Assembly: GCF_036017065.1 (NCBI RefSeq)
Contig: NZ_JAYXHR010000003.1
Coordinates: 310,001 to 374,000, forward strand
DNA: 64,000 nt
DNA from: Uliginosibacterium sp036017065
Lineage (GTDB): Bacteria > Pseudomonadota > Gammaproteobacteria > Burkholderiales > Rhodocyclaceae
Direction: 5' to 3'
Part shown: positions 26,235-34,097 of the stretch, one piece after another
How positions within the stretch are numbered: position 1 is the first letter of the stretch
Layout of the letters: each line of letters starts with the position of its first letter
Program-made: the position numbers and the translations under genes
Notes under the pieces: generated by a model
Databases searched by the model: none
What the model was told of the DNA's origin: nothing
The model's input: only the letters and a program-made list of their open reading frames with translations

Positions 26235-28898
26235 TTAGCGGCGTACCGCCTGGGGCGCGGCCGGGGTGACCAGTTGCAGCTTGCTGCGGTCCGGTTCGGC
26301 GCTGCCCATGCGCTGGGCGATGCGGGCTGCGCACAGGATGGGCAACAGTTGCTCGGCCTCGTCGGTCGGCACGATGGCCTCGCTGATGACACTGGCACCG
26401 GCAATCATGCCGGGCACCGGCTTCATGCGCGCGACGGGCAGTTCGGGGATGGGGCCGAGTTCGTCGGCCAGCACCCCCAGCCAGTTGCCGGGGCCGTTGT
26501 TCAGCAGGATGACCTGCGGCTGCGCGCCGTCGGCCTCGCTGGCCTCGGCGGCCTGGGCGATGTGGCGGATGTCGAACACCGGCACCGGCGTGCCTTCGTG
26601 CATCAGGTAGCCACCGAAATCGGGCCCCGCACCCGGCGCCGTCGACAGCTTGCGCGCCGGCAGGGCCTCGACGATCTCCTCCGGCTTCAGCGCGAACCAC
26701 TTGTCGCCGACCCGGAAGGTGGCCAGCTCGATGCACGCGCCTTCGTCGCTCTGGCGGCGGCCATGCAGCTGCGGCCGGTTGACGGCAGGCGCGGTGCGGG
26801 CGGCTGCCTGCGCGTCGCCCACCGGCACCATGACGAGCGCGGTCACTTCGTTGCGGTAGGCGTCGCCTTCGCCCTTGTACTCGCGGTAGCCGGCCGAGCG
26901 GCGGGTGCCGACGGCATGCAGGCGGCCCTGCCATTCGACGATGCCGCCGGCGGTCGTTCCGTCGGCAAGCCGCAACAGGTCGGCCGGCAGGCGGGCGCCG
27001 ACCTGCAGGCGGTCATCGGTGGTGGACAGCACGCGGCCCTGCGCGTCGATGAAGGCGGCCAGGCAGTCCTGGCGCGTCGCACCGGACTCGTCGCGGGGCA
27101 GGGCGTCGCGCAGCATCGCGGCGAACTGCGGGCTGCCATCGAAGACGATGCCCACGCCGCCCACCACCCGGCTGCCGTCGGGCGAGCGGATGGCCGCGCC
27201 ATAGATATAGGTCGGCGCACCGCCGTACAGCGGCGAGGCGCCGAAGTCCGATACCGCGTAGCCCTGCGAATCTTCCAGCGCCAGCACCCGGTGCACCCAT
27301 TCCTCGCGCAGGGTTTCGTCGGGCGCCTCTTCGCGGTGGCTGTGCGAGCTGGCGACGACGCGGCCTTGCGTGTCGAACACGACGAGATCGCTGTACACGG
27401 TGTACAGCCCGTTGACGTAGCGGAGCACCTCGCCGATGCGATGGCGCTTGTCCGCATCCGGGCTGCCTGCCGCCAGCAACTCGCGGAAGGCACTGGTCAG
27501 CGCCCACCAGCGGCAGTCGTTGGCGCGCTCGTAGAGGTTGCGATCCATGATGTCGATGGCCAGTGCCGCCAGGAAGGCGCTGTCATGCAGCACCGCCGAC
27601 ACCACGGTCTCGTGCAGGTCGTTGATCGATTCCGCGAACAGCGCCTTGGTGCGCTCGCCGCTGTTGCCCACCTCCTGCAGCAGTACCTTGGCGAAGGAAC
27701 TGTTCACCGCGGCGCTCCCGTTCTGCTGCTGGCGGCTCATGCGTACATGGCCATTCCAGATGGAGCGGTTGAGCGCGCGCTGGATCTCGTCGGCCTGCAG
27801 CGGGATCTGGCGCAGGCGCTCGCCGAACATTGCCGGGCTGCGCATCACCGCCTGCAGCACCTGCGGGTCGATGTGCCGCAATGCCTCGCCGCGCCGGCGC
27901 TCGAAGGCATGTTGCAGCGGCAGCATCACGTGTCCATGCCAGCCGGGGCCGCCGTAGCCCTGGTAGGGGGTGGCGGTGGCGCTGGCGGCCAGGTATTCGT
28001 GCGGGCCGAAGCGCTGCACGCGGAAGCCTTCGCCCAGCACCGGCGCCAGCTGCACGCCGGTGGGGATGTGGTGATGGTCGGAGCTGGCGATGACGCGGCC
28101 GTCGGCATCGGTCAGCAGGATGACCGACCAGTCCTGGTCGTGGTCCTGTTCGCGCAGGTTGGCGAAGATGCGTTGCGTCTCGTCGTCGAAGCGGAAGCAC
28201 AGGCACAGCACGCCCAGCGGCTCCGTCTCGCCGGGCTGCTCGACGCGGTAGGCATACACCAGCGACTGCCCGTGCGCCGGCAGCAGGTCGATGTGGCGGA
28301 AGGCTTCGACGTATGCAGCGCGCGTGCCGAGTGCCTCGGCCACCAGCGCATCCCGGCTGGACTCCACGCTCACGCTGTCGTCCAGGCGCAGCAGGACGCG
28401 GCCGGCGGTGTCCAGCAGCACGATGTCGTGATAGACCGAGTACTTGGCGACGTACTCGCCGAAACGCGCGCGCAGCAGGTCCATGTCGTCCTGCAGCTCG
28501 CGCCGCGCGGCGTAGTGGCTGCGCAGTTCGCGCTCCCGCAACAGGAAGGCGCGGATGTCTTCGTCGGTGGCCAGGAAGCCGATGTCGGCGGTGCGCTCGA
28601 AGAGATTGCGCACCATGATGTCGACCGCCACCTGCGCCTTGGCGCGCATCGCCAGCACCGTCTTGTCCAGCACCTCGTGGCCCAGGTGCTCCAGCAACTG
28701 GCCGGTGAGTTGCTGGAAGGCCTGGCGCGTCTGGCCGGTGTCGATGCCGGTGCCGGACAGCTGGCCGAGCAGGGTGAGGTTGTCCCAGCCGGTCTGCAGG
28801 CCCTGGAAGGATTGGCCGTAGGCCTGCACGGCCTCCATGTGGCGGCTGATCCGGGCGAGGCCGGCCTTGGCTTGCTGGGTGTCCTGGTGACTTGCCAT
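26235..28898 (-). CDS. Soluble double-Cache protein fused to CheW
   Basis: The start at 28898 (MASHQDTQQAKAGLARISRH) follows GGGAGC. The 887-residue protein has no membrane helix or signal peptide. Two related sensor modules are visible, each opening with a D-I-M-x-R-N-L-x-E-R motif (DIMVRNLFERTADIGFLATD; DIMDRNLYERANDCRWWALT) and containing PAS/Cache-like strands (DIVLLDTAGRVLLRLDD; DLVVFDTQGRVVASSHSH). The last 150 residues are a CheW domain (GACIELATFRVGDKWFALKP, MHEGTPVPVFDIRHIAQ). It probably feeds a cytoplasmic signal into the CheA array. A sigma-28-like promoter upstream (28943-28969) fits flagellar-regulon control. Confidence 0.88.
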   Translation of the reverse strand: MASHQDTQQAKAGLARISRHMEAVQAYGQSFQGLQTGWDNLTLLGQLSGTGIDTGQTRQAFQQLTGQLLEHLGHEVLDKTVLAMRAKAQVAVDIMVRNLFERTADIGFLATDEDIRAFLLRERELRSHYAARRELQDDMDLLRARFGEYVAKYSVYHDIVLLDTAGRVLLRLDDSVSVESSRDALVAEALGTRAAYVEAFRHIDLLPAHGQSLVYAYRVEQPGETEPLGVLCLCFRFDDETQRIFANLREQDHDQDWSVILLTDADGRVIASSDHHHIPTGVQLAPVLGEGFRVQRFGPHEYLAASATATPYQGYGGPGWHGHVMLPLQHAFERRRGEALRHIDPQVLQAVMRSPAMFGERLRQIPLQADEIQRALNRSIWNGHVRMSRQQQNGSAAVNSSFAKVLLQEVGNSGERTKALFAESINDLHETVVSAVLHDSAFLAALAIDIMDRNLYERANDCRWWALTSAFRELLAAGSPDADKRHRIGEVLRYVNGLYTVYSDLVVFDTQGRVVASSHSHREEAPDETLREEWVHRVLALEDSQGYAVSDFGASPLYGGAPTYIYGAAIRSPDGSRVVGGVGIVFDGSPQFAAMLRDALPRDESGATRQDCLAAFIDAQGRVLSTTDDRLQVGARLPADLLRLADGTTAGGIVEWQGRLHAVGTRRSAGYREYKGEGDAYRNEVTALVMVPVGDAQAAARTAPAVNRPQLHGRRQSDEGACIELATFRVGDKWFALKPEEIVEALPARKLSTAPGAGPDFGGYLMHEGTPVPVFDIRHIAQAAEASEADGAQPQVILLNNGPGNWLGVLADELGPIPELPVARMKPVPGMIAGASVISEAIVPTDEAEQLLPILCAARIAQRMGSAEPDRSKLQLVTPAAPQAVRR

Positions 28899-29330
28899 GG
28901 GCAGCTCCCTTTTTTGCGCACGGTGGGCGATTCGTCCGACTGCTATCGGCAGTGCGGTGGCGGGCTTGATGGCGGATGCCCCGATGTCATGGGTGCTTGC
29001 CGACAATGTCACGGAAAGGCCGGCCGGACGGCGCTTCTGCGGGACAGGACGACCCGCCGTCGGGGCGTTCGCGTTCCTGTACGTGGAACAGCGACAGCGG
29101 CCGGTGGCGGGAGGGCAGACCACCTGCCGGATCGGCCGGCGCGGGAGGATGCGCTGCGCATCGCTGGCCGCTAGCCGTGGCCTCGGGGATAATCGCGACT
29201 TCCCTTAGCGAAACGGCGCAGCAGGCTGCGCCCGACCGGACTGCCCGGTCGCGTCTCCGGTCGATTGCCCCGTCCGCCCCCGTGACGGCCCGGCCCCGGA
29301 TCCTGTTTCATCTTCCAGGTAGCACACGCC
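28899..29330. other. Divergent intergenic region upstream of cheW fusion and DEAD-box gene
   Basis: This 432-bp gap contains the sigma-28-like promoter of the CheW-fusion gene. On the plus side a GATAAT hexamer at 29188-29193 could be a -10 for the helicase gene, giving a leader of about 130 nt, but no -35 is clear. Nothing else is recognised. Confidence 0.45.
28943..28969 (-). promoter_or_regulatory. Sigma-28 (FliA)-type promoter for the CheW-fusion gene
   Basis: On the minus strand TCAA (28966-28969), a 15-bp spacer, and GCCGATAG (28943-28950) match the FliA consensus TAAA-N15-GCCGATAA at 3 of 4 and 7 of 8 positions. The -10 lies 45 bp upstream of the start codon. Confidence 0.7.
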
Positions 29331-31901
29331 ATGTCCGATACCCCCGCCAGCTTTGCCGAGCTTGCCCTGTCCACGCCGCTGCTGCAGGCGCTGGCCGAGG
29401 TTGGCTACGAGACGCCGTCGCCCATCCAGGCGGCCTGCATTCCCCACTTGCTGGCCGGCCACGACATCCTGGGCGAGGCGCAGACCGGCACCGGCAAGAC
29501 GGCGGCCTTCGCCCTGCCACTGCTCAACCGCCTGGAGCCCGGCGTGCGCACGCCGCAGGTGCTGGTGCTGACGCCGACCCGCGAACTGGCCATCCAGGTC
29601 GCCGAGGCCTTCCAGCGCTACGCGCGCTACGTGCAGGATTTCCACGTCATTCCCGTGTACGGCGGGCAGAGCATGGTGGTGCAGTTGCGTGCGCTGTCGC
29701 GCGGCGCGCAGGTCATCGTCGGTACCCCGGGCCGCATCATGGACCACATCGAGCGTGGCAGCCTGAAGCTGGACGACCTGCGCGCGCTGGTGCTGGACGA
29801 GGCGGACGAGATGCTGCGCATGGGCTTCATCGACGACGTGGAATGGATCCTCCAGCACACACCCGCGACGCGGCAGACCGCGCTGTTCTCCGCCACCATG
29901 CCCTCGCCGATCCGCCGCGTGGCGCACCAGTACCTGCGCGAGCCGAAGGAAGTGAAGATCGCCGCGGCCACCACCACCGTGTCCACCATCAGCCAGCGCT
30001 ACTGGCCGGTGCGCGGGGTGAACAAGCTGGACGCACTGACCCGCATCCTCGAAGTGGAAGAGGATTTCGACGCGGCGATCGTCTTCGTGCGCACCAAGAC
30101 CGCGACGGTGGAACTCGCCGACAAGCTGGAGGCCCGCGGCTACGCGGCTGCGGCGTTGAACGGCGACATGACCCAGGGCCTGCGCGAGCGCGTCATCGAG
30201 CAGTTGAAGAGCGGCGCGCTGGACATCGTGGTGGCCACCGACGTGGCCGCGCGCGGTATCGACGTGCCGCGCGTGTCGCATGTCATCAACTACGACATTC
30301 CCTACGACACCGAAGCCTACGTGCACCGCATCGGCCGCACTGGCCGCGCGGGTCGCCAGGGCAGCGCGATCCTCTTCGTCGCCCCGCGCGAAACCGGCAT
30401 GCTGCGCGCCATCGAGCGTGCGACCCGCCAGCCGATCACCCAGATTGCATTGCCGACGCGCGAGGCGGTGGCCGACCGTCGCGTGGCGCAGTTCAAGCAG
30501 CAGGTGGTGGAGGCACTGGCGGAAGAAGACCGCGACCTGTCCTTCTTCGAGGACGTGGTGAGCCAGCTCGCGGTAGAGCAGGAGCTGGACACCCACGAGA
30601 TCGCCGCTGCGCTCGCCTACCTGCTGCAGCGGGAACGCCCGCTGCAGATCGACGAGACCGGCTCGGGCTGGGACGTGGCGACGGCACCGGTGCAGCAACG
30701 GGACGGTGGCCGCGATGGTGGCCGGGACAGCACGCGTGATGCACCGCGCGAACGCCGGACTTTTGAACGCTCGCATGAGAGCGAGCGCAGCGAGTACCAG
30801 CGCCCGCCGCGCGAGGAACGCCCGCAGGCGCACGCGCCTTTCGAGCGGCCCGACAACGACAGGACGCGTCGCGAGAACCGCGACGAGATCCTGGCCAAGC
30901 GGCGCGATTTCGCCTCCGGCAACATGCAGCGCTACCGCATCGAGGTCGGCCGCAACCAGGGCGTGACACCGAAGGAAATCGTCGGTGCGATTGCCAATGA
31001 AGGTGGCATCGAAGGCCGTCAGATCGGACAGATCAACCTGTTCGACGACTACAGCACTGTCGAGCTGCCGGAACTGCCGGATGACCTTCTCAACTTCCTG
31101 AAGCGCACCCGCGTGCGCCAGCTGCCGATCAACATCCGCGTCGCGGAGGCCGGCGAGGGTGGCCGTCCTGCACCGCGCGACTTCCGTGCGGAGCGTGGCG
31201 AACCGCGCTTCGAGAAGAAGCCTTTCGAAAAGAAGCCCTTTGAGAAAGGCTCCTTCGAGAGAAAGCCCTACGACAAGAAGCCGTACGAGAAGAAGCCGTA
31301 CGAGAAGAAGTCCTATGCGGGCAAGGACGATGGGGCGGAGCCGCGTGGCAGCTGGAGGGAAGACGGCGCACGGCCGACCGCGACCAAGCCATGGGACAAG
31401 AAACCCTGGGAGAAGAAGGCTTGGGACAAGAGCGCGGCACCGGCGTCACGCAAGCCGGACGCAGGAGGCTTCCACCGCGATACGCGCGAAGACAATCGCG
31501 AAGCACGCCCACCCAAGCCGTGGGAAAAGGACGCCCGTGACCAGACAGGAGCCCGTGACCAGACAGGAGCCCGTGACCAGAAGCGTGACCCCGCGCCGCG
31601 CCCTGCCAGCAACTGGGACAAGCGCGCCAAGGCGGACCCTTCCAATCCCGGCAAACCGGCTTACCTGCCCCGCACCGAAGCCGGCGATGCACCGCCCAAG
31701 CGCAGCTTCAAGGCGGCCGGTGGCAGTGGGGAACAGGACTTCTCACGTGGCAATGCGCCAGCGAAGCCGCCGTATCGTGACGAGCAGGGTACGAAGCCAC
31801 CCTTCAAGTCCGGGCCGAAGCAGGATGGCCGCAAGTTCGGCGGCAAATCCGACGGCAAGCCTTTTGGTGGTCCGCCGAAGACGGGCCGTCGCGGCGGTTG
31901 A
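29331..31901 (+). CDS. deaD: DEAD-box ATP-dependent RNA helicase, DeaD/CsdA type
   Basis: The 856-residue protein carries all helicase motifs: Q motif (SPIQAACIPHLL), I (AQTGTGKT), II (VLDEADEML), III (SAT) and VI (HRIGRTGRAG), in residues 1-370. A DeaD-type RNA-binding domain follows (RYRIEVGRNQGVTPKEIVGA, about 530-605). The last 240 residues are a low-complexity tail with repeated E-K-K-P-[FY] units and a tandem RDQTGA repeat; it is longer than in E. coli CsdA. It unwinds structured RNA in ribosome assembly and mRNA decay. The tail is likely disordered and RNA-binding. Confidence 0.95.
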   Translation: MSDTPASFAELALSTPLLQALAEVGYETPSPIQAACIPHLLAGHDILGEAQTGTGKTAAFALPLLNRLEPGVRTPQVLVLTPTRELAIQVAEAFQRYARYVQDFHVIPVYGGQSMVVQLRALSRGAQVIVGTPGRIMDHIERGSLKLDDLRALVLDEADEMLRMGFIDDVEWILQHTPATRQTALFSATMPSPIRRVAHQYLREPKEVKIAAATTTVSTISQRYWPVRGVNKLDALTRILEVEEDFDAAIVFVRTKTATVELADKLEARGYAAAALNGDMTQGLRERVIEQLKSGALDIVVATDVAARGIDVPRVSHVINYDIPYDTEAYVHRIGRTGRAGRQGSAILFVAPRETGMLRAIERATRQPITQIALPTREAVADRRVAQFKQQVVEALAEEDRDLSFFEDVVSQLAVEQELDTHEIAAALAYLLQRERPLQIDETGSGWDVATAPVQQRDGGRDGGRDSTRDAPRERRTFERSHESERSEYQRPPREERPQAHAPFERPDNDRTRRENRDEILAKRRDFASGNMQRYRIEVGRNQGVTPKEIVGAIANEGGIEGRQIGQINLFDDYSTVELPELPDDLLNFLKRTRVRQLPINIRVAEAGEGGRPAPRDFRAERGEPRFEKKPFEKKPFEKGSFERKPYDKKPYEKKPYEKKSYAGKDDGAEPRGSWREDGARPTATKPWDKKPWEKKAWDKSAAPASRKPDAGGFHRDTREDNREARPPKPWEKDARDQTGARDQTGARDQKRDPAPRPASNWDKRAKADPSNPGKPAYLPRTEAGDAPPKRSFKAAGGSGEQDFSRGNAPAKPPYRDEQGTKPPFKSGPKQDGRKFGGKSDGKPFGGPPKTGRRGG
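31533..31581 (+). repeat. 18-bp tandem repeat inside the helicase tail
   Basis: An 18-bp unit starting GCCCGTGACC is present at 31533, 31551 and partially at 31569, encoding R-D-Q-T-G-A repeats. The identical units point to recent expansion by slippage. Confidence 0.85.
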
Positions 31902-31916
31902 TTGGCTGATGCGTGC

Positions 31917-31942
31917 TGCGGTCGTCGCTGGCGACGACCGCA
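31917..31942 (+). terminator. Hairpin after the helicase gene
   Basis: A perfect 11-bp inverted repeat (31917-31927 with 31932-31942, loop CTGG) begins 16 bp after the deaD stop. No T tract follows, so it may act as a stabilising hairpin or a weak terminator between the convergent deaD and chemoreceptor genes. Confidence 0.55.
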
Positions 31943-32124
31943 GGCAGCTCGCCATAGCCCGCTCACAGTAGCGTGGCGGATCGCGTCGGGCTATATGGCT
32001 CGCGCTACGCTACGCGCGGTGAAGGCAATAGCGGGCCATCTCGTCGAGCTGCGCAACAAGGTAGCGGGGGCCGTGCAGCCCAACCCTCCGGGCTTGGCGA
32101 CCGGCGCGCTACTGTGAATGGCCC

Positions 32125-33621
32125 CTAGAGCTGGAAGCGGCCCAGCGACTCCTTCAGCTCGCGGGCGATCTGGTCCACGCCCTCGGCCTCCTGCGCGATC
32201 TCGCGCGTCGTCGCCGAAGTCTCATCGGCCATGCGGGCGATCTGCTCGACGTGGCGGGCAATCTCCTCGGCCGCGGTGGACTGCTCGTGCAGCGCCTGGG
32301 AGATGTCTTCCACCACGCCGCCCACCCTGTTCGCCTGGGTGGTGATGGCGTCGATGGATTCGCCGGCGCTACCGGCATGCGCCACGCCTTGCTCGACGCG
32401 CGACACGGCGTCGCTGATGGTGCTCAGCACCGATTCCTTGGCGCTGCGCATGTCGGCCATCATCACGCCGATCTCGCTGGTGGCGCTGGTGGTGCGCTCG
32501 GCCAGCTTGCGCACCTCGTCGGCCACCACCGCGAAGCCGCGGCCGGTTTCGCCGGCGCGCGCGGCCTCGATGGCGGCGTTGAGCGCCAGCAGGTTGGTCT
32601 GGTCGGCGATCTCCTTGATGATGTTCACGATCTGCGCGGCGCGCTCCGACTTCTCGCCGAGTTCTTCCACGCGATGCGAGGCCTGGCTGATGGTGTCCGC
32701 GATGCCGGCCATTTCCTGGACCGCGGCACGGACGACCTCGCTGCCGGTCATGGCGGAGCGGTGCGAGCCCTCGGCCAGTTCGTGCGCGTTCTGCGCGCTG
32801 TCGCTGATGTGCGCGATGGAGGTGGTCATCTCCTGCACGGCGCTGGCCATGGAGGCGGTGGAACTGCTTTGTTCCGAGGCGCCGTGGGCGATGCCGTCCG
32901 CCGTGCGGTTGAGGCGTGCAACCAGTTGCGCGAGGCTGTCCGCGCCCTGGCGCACGGCAGCGATCGAATCGCCGAGTTGCGTCTGCATCCGGCTCACCGC
33001 CGCGATGACCGGGCTGGCCGCGACGCGCTCCGCTGCGAAGGGGTAGTCCAGCCGGCCTTCGGCCACCCGTTCCGCGAAGCGCGACACCTCGGCGCCATCC
33101 AGCACCATCTGCCGCAGCATGGCGGCCATGAAGCACAGCAGCGCGGTTTCCAGCACCACGTACAGCGCGTGGACCAGCACGATGTTGAGGCTGCCCGTCT
33201 GCGGAAACACATACACGCCGGCACCGCCGGCCTGCAGGAAATGGAAGCCGAGGTGATGCACGGCGATCACCGCGGCGGCGGCGAGCAACGGGCGCCAGTC
33301 GCAGTACAGCAGCAGGAAAGCCAGCAACACGAAGATGCCGAAGTGCGCCTCCAGCATGCCATGCGACTGGTGGATGAGGAGCGCCGAGAAGATCATGAAG
33401 GCGCAGGCCACGGCGATGCGCGACACCAGTTGTCCCGGCAGGCTGCGCGACAGCGCGAATGGCAGCAGCGCGGCGGGCAAGCCCACCAGCAGCGCGGGCA
33501 GCCACTCGCCGGTATAGGCCGCGACGCCCAGGCAGACCAGCAGGTGGGCGATCAGCACGTTGGCAAGCAAGCGATCGGCGCGGGCGCGGAAGGATTGCAG
33601 GGCATCGTTCTGGGCGGACAT
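32125..33621 (-). CDS. Methyl-accepting chemotaxis protein without periplasmic domain
   Basis: The 498-residue protein begins with a hydrophobic block of about six membrane helices (residues 20-180: LLVCLGVAAYTGEWLPALLV, FGIFVLLAFLLLYCDWRPLL, LVHALYVVLETALLCFMAAM) and goes directly into a signalling coiled coil with the tip IADQTNLLALNAAIEAARAG. The short connector includes FAERVAEGRLDYPF, a HAMP-like piece. Such receptors sense membrane state, energy or small hydrophobic compounds rather than periplasmic ligands. It converges with deaD. A possible 47-codon gene lies 40 bp upstream. Confidence 0.93.
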   Translation of the reverse strand: MSAQNDALQSFRARADRLLANVLIAHLLVCLGVAAYTGEWLPALLVGLPAALLPFALSRSLPGQLVSRIAVACAFMIFSALLIHQSHGMLEAHFGIFVLLAFLLLYCDWRPLLAAAAVIAVHHLGFHFLQAGGAGVYVFPQTGSLNIVLVHALYVVLETALLCFMAAMLRQMVLDGAEVSRFAERVAEGRLDYPFAAERVAASPVIAAVSRMQTQLGDSIAAVRQGADSLAQLVARLNRTADGIAHGASEQSSSTASMASAVQEMTTSIAHISDSAQNAHELAEGSHRSAMTGSEVVRAAVQEMAGIADTISQASHRVEELGEKSERAAQIVNIIKEIADQTNLLALNAAIEAARAGETGRGFAVVADEVRKLAERTTSATSEIGVMMADMRSAKESVLSTISDAVSRVEQGVAHAGSAGESIDAITTQANRVGGVVEDISQALHEQSTAAEEIARHVEQIARMADETSATTREIAQEAEGVDQIARELKESLGRFQL

Positions 33622-33661
33622 GGCGGTTACCTCGCTGAAGGTTGGATGCGACGGGGCGGCT

Positions 33662-33805
33662 TCAACCGCCGATGCAAAGGATGCCGGCGCGCAGGGCGTC
33701 GAACTCGAAATAGAGCAGGGCGCCCAGCGACGCGAGCAGCCACAGGCCGAGCGCGATCCACGCGCTTGCCTGCTTGTGCGGAGAATGGCTGGGGGCGACG
33801 ATCAT
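33662..33805 (-). CDS. Possible small single-helix membrane protein
   Basis: A 47-residue reading frame (MIVAPSHSPHKQASAWIALG, then a hydrophobic run LWLLASLGALLYFEF and DALRAGILCIGG) would encode a small protein with one membrane helix. Its hydrophobic pattern is what real small membrane proteins show, and it lies 40 bp upstream of the chemoreceptor gene on the same strand. The ribosome binding site is poor, and I do not recognise the family, so it may be spurious. Confidence 0.4.
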   Translation of the reverse strand: MIVAPSHSPHKQASAWIALGLWLLASLGALLYFEFDALRAGILCIGG

Positions 33806-34013
33806 GACGGCATCAATGCCGGGGGCGACCTGCCCTGCGGCATTCCAGTGGACTCGATACCGCGGCTATCGGCCGGGCGCTGGCCGGCTTGATACGGATC
33901 GACCGCAGGGGCACCCCGAAAACCGGGAATCTGGCGATCAGGAGCCGTCAGGCTGCCTGGCGGGATGCGGGTGCAAACGAGGCGCGGCGGGGCTGAGGCG
34001 TCGGCACCAAAGA

Positions 34014-34041
34014 AAACGGGGTGGCAGCAGCCACCCCGTTT
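34014..34041 (-). terminator. Rho-independent terminator after the pectinesterase gene
   Basis: A perfect 12-bp inverted repeat (34014-34025 with 34030-34041, loop AGCA) lies 56 bp after the pectinesterase stop. On the minus strand it ends in TTTTCTTT, a good terminator. The rest of the 33806-34097 gap holds nothing I recognise. Confidence 0.88.
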
Positions 34042-34097
34042 CGTTTGTTACACCTTGCTTCGCGCACGCAGCGCGAAGCTGGCTGCCGGACAGTCGC

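Noticed and set aside
26037..29174. Open frame of over 1000 codons on the plus strand
   Set aside because: It is antisense to the Cache-CheW gene, with low-complexity composition and no start context; a shadow frame.
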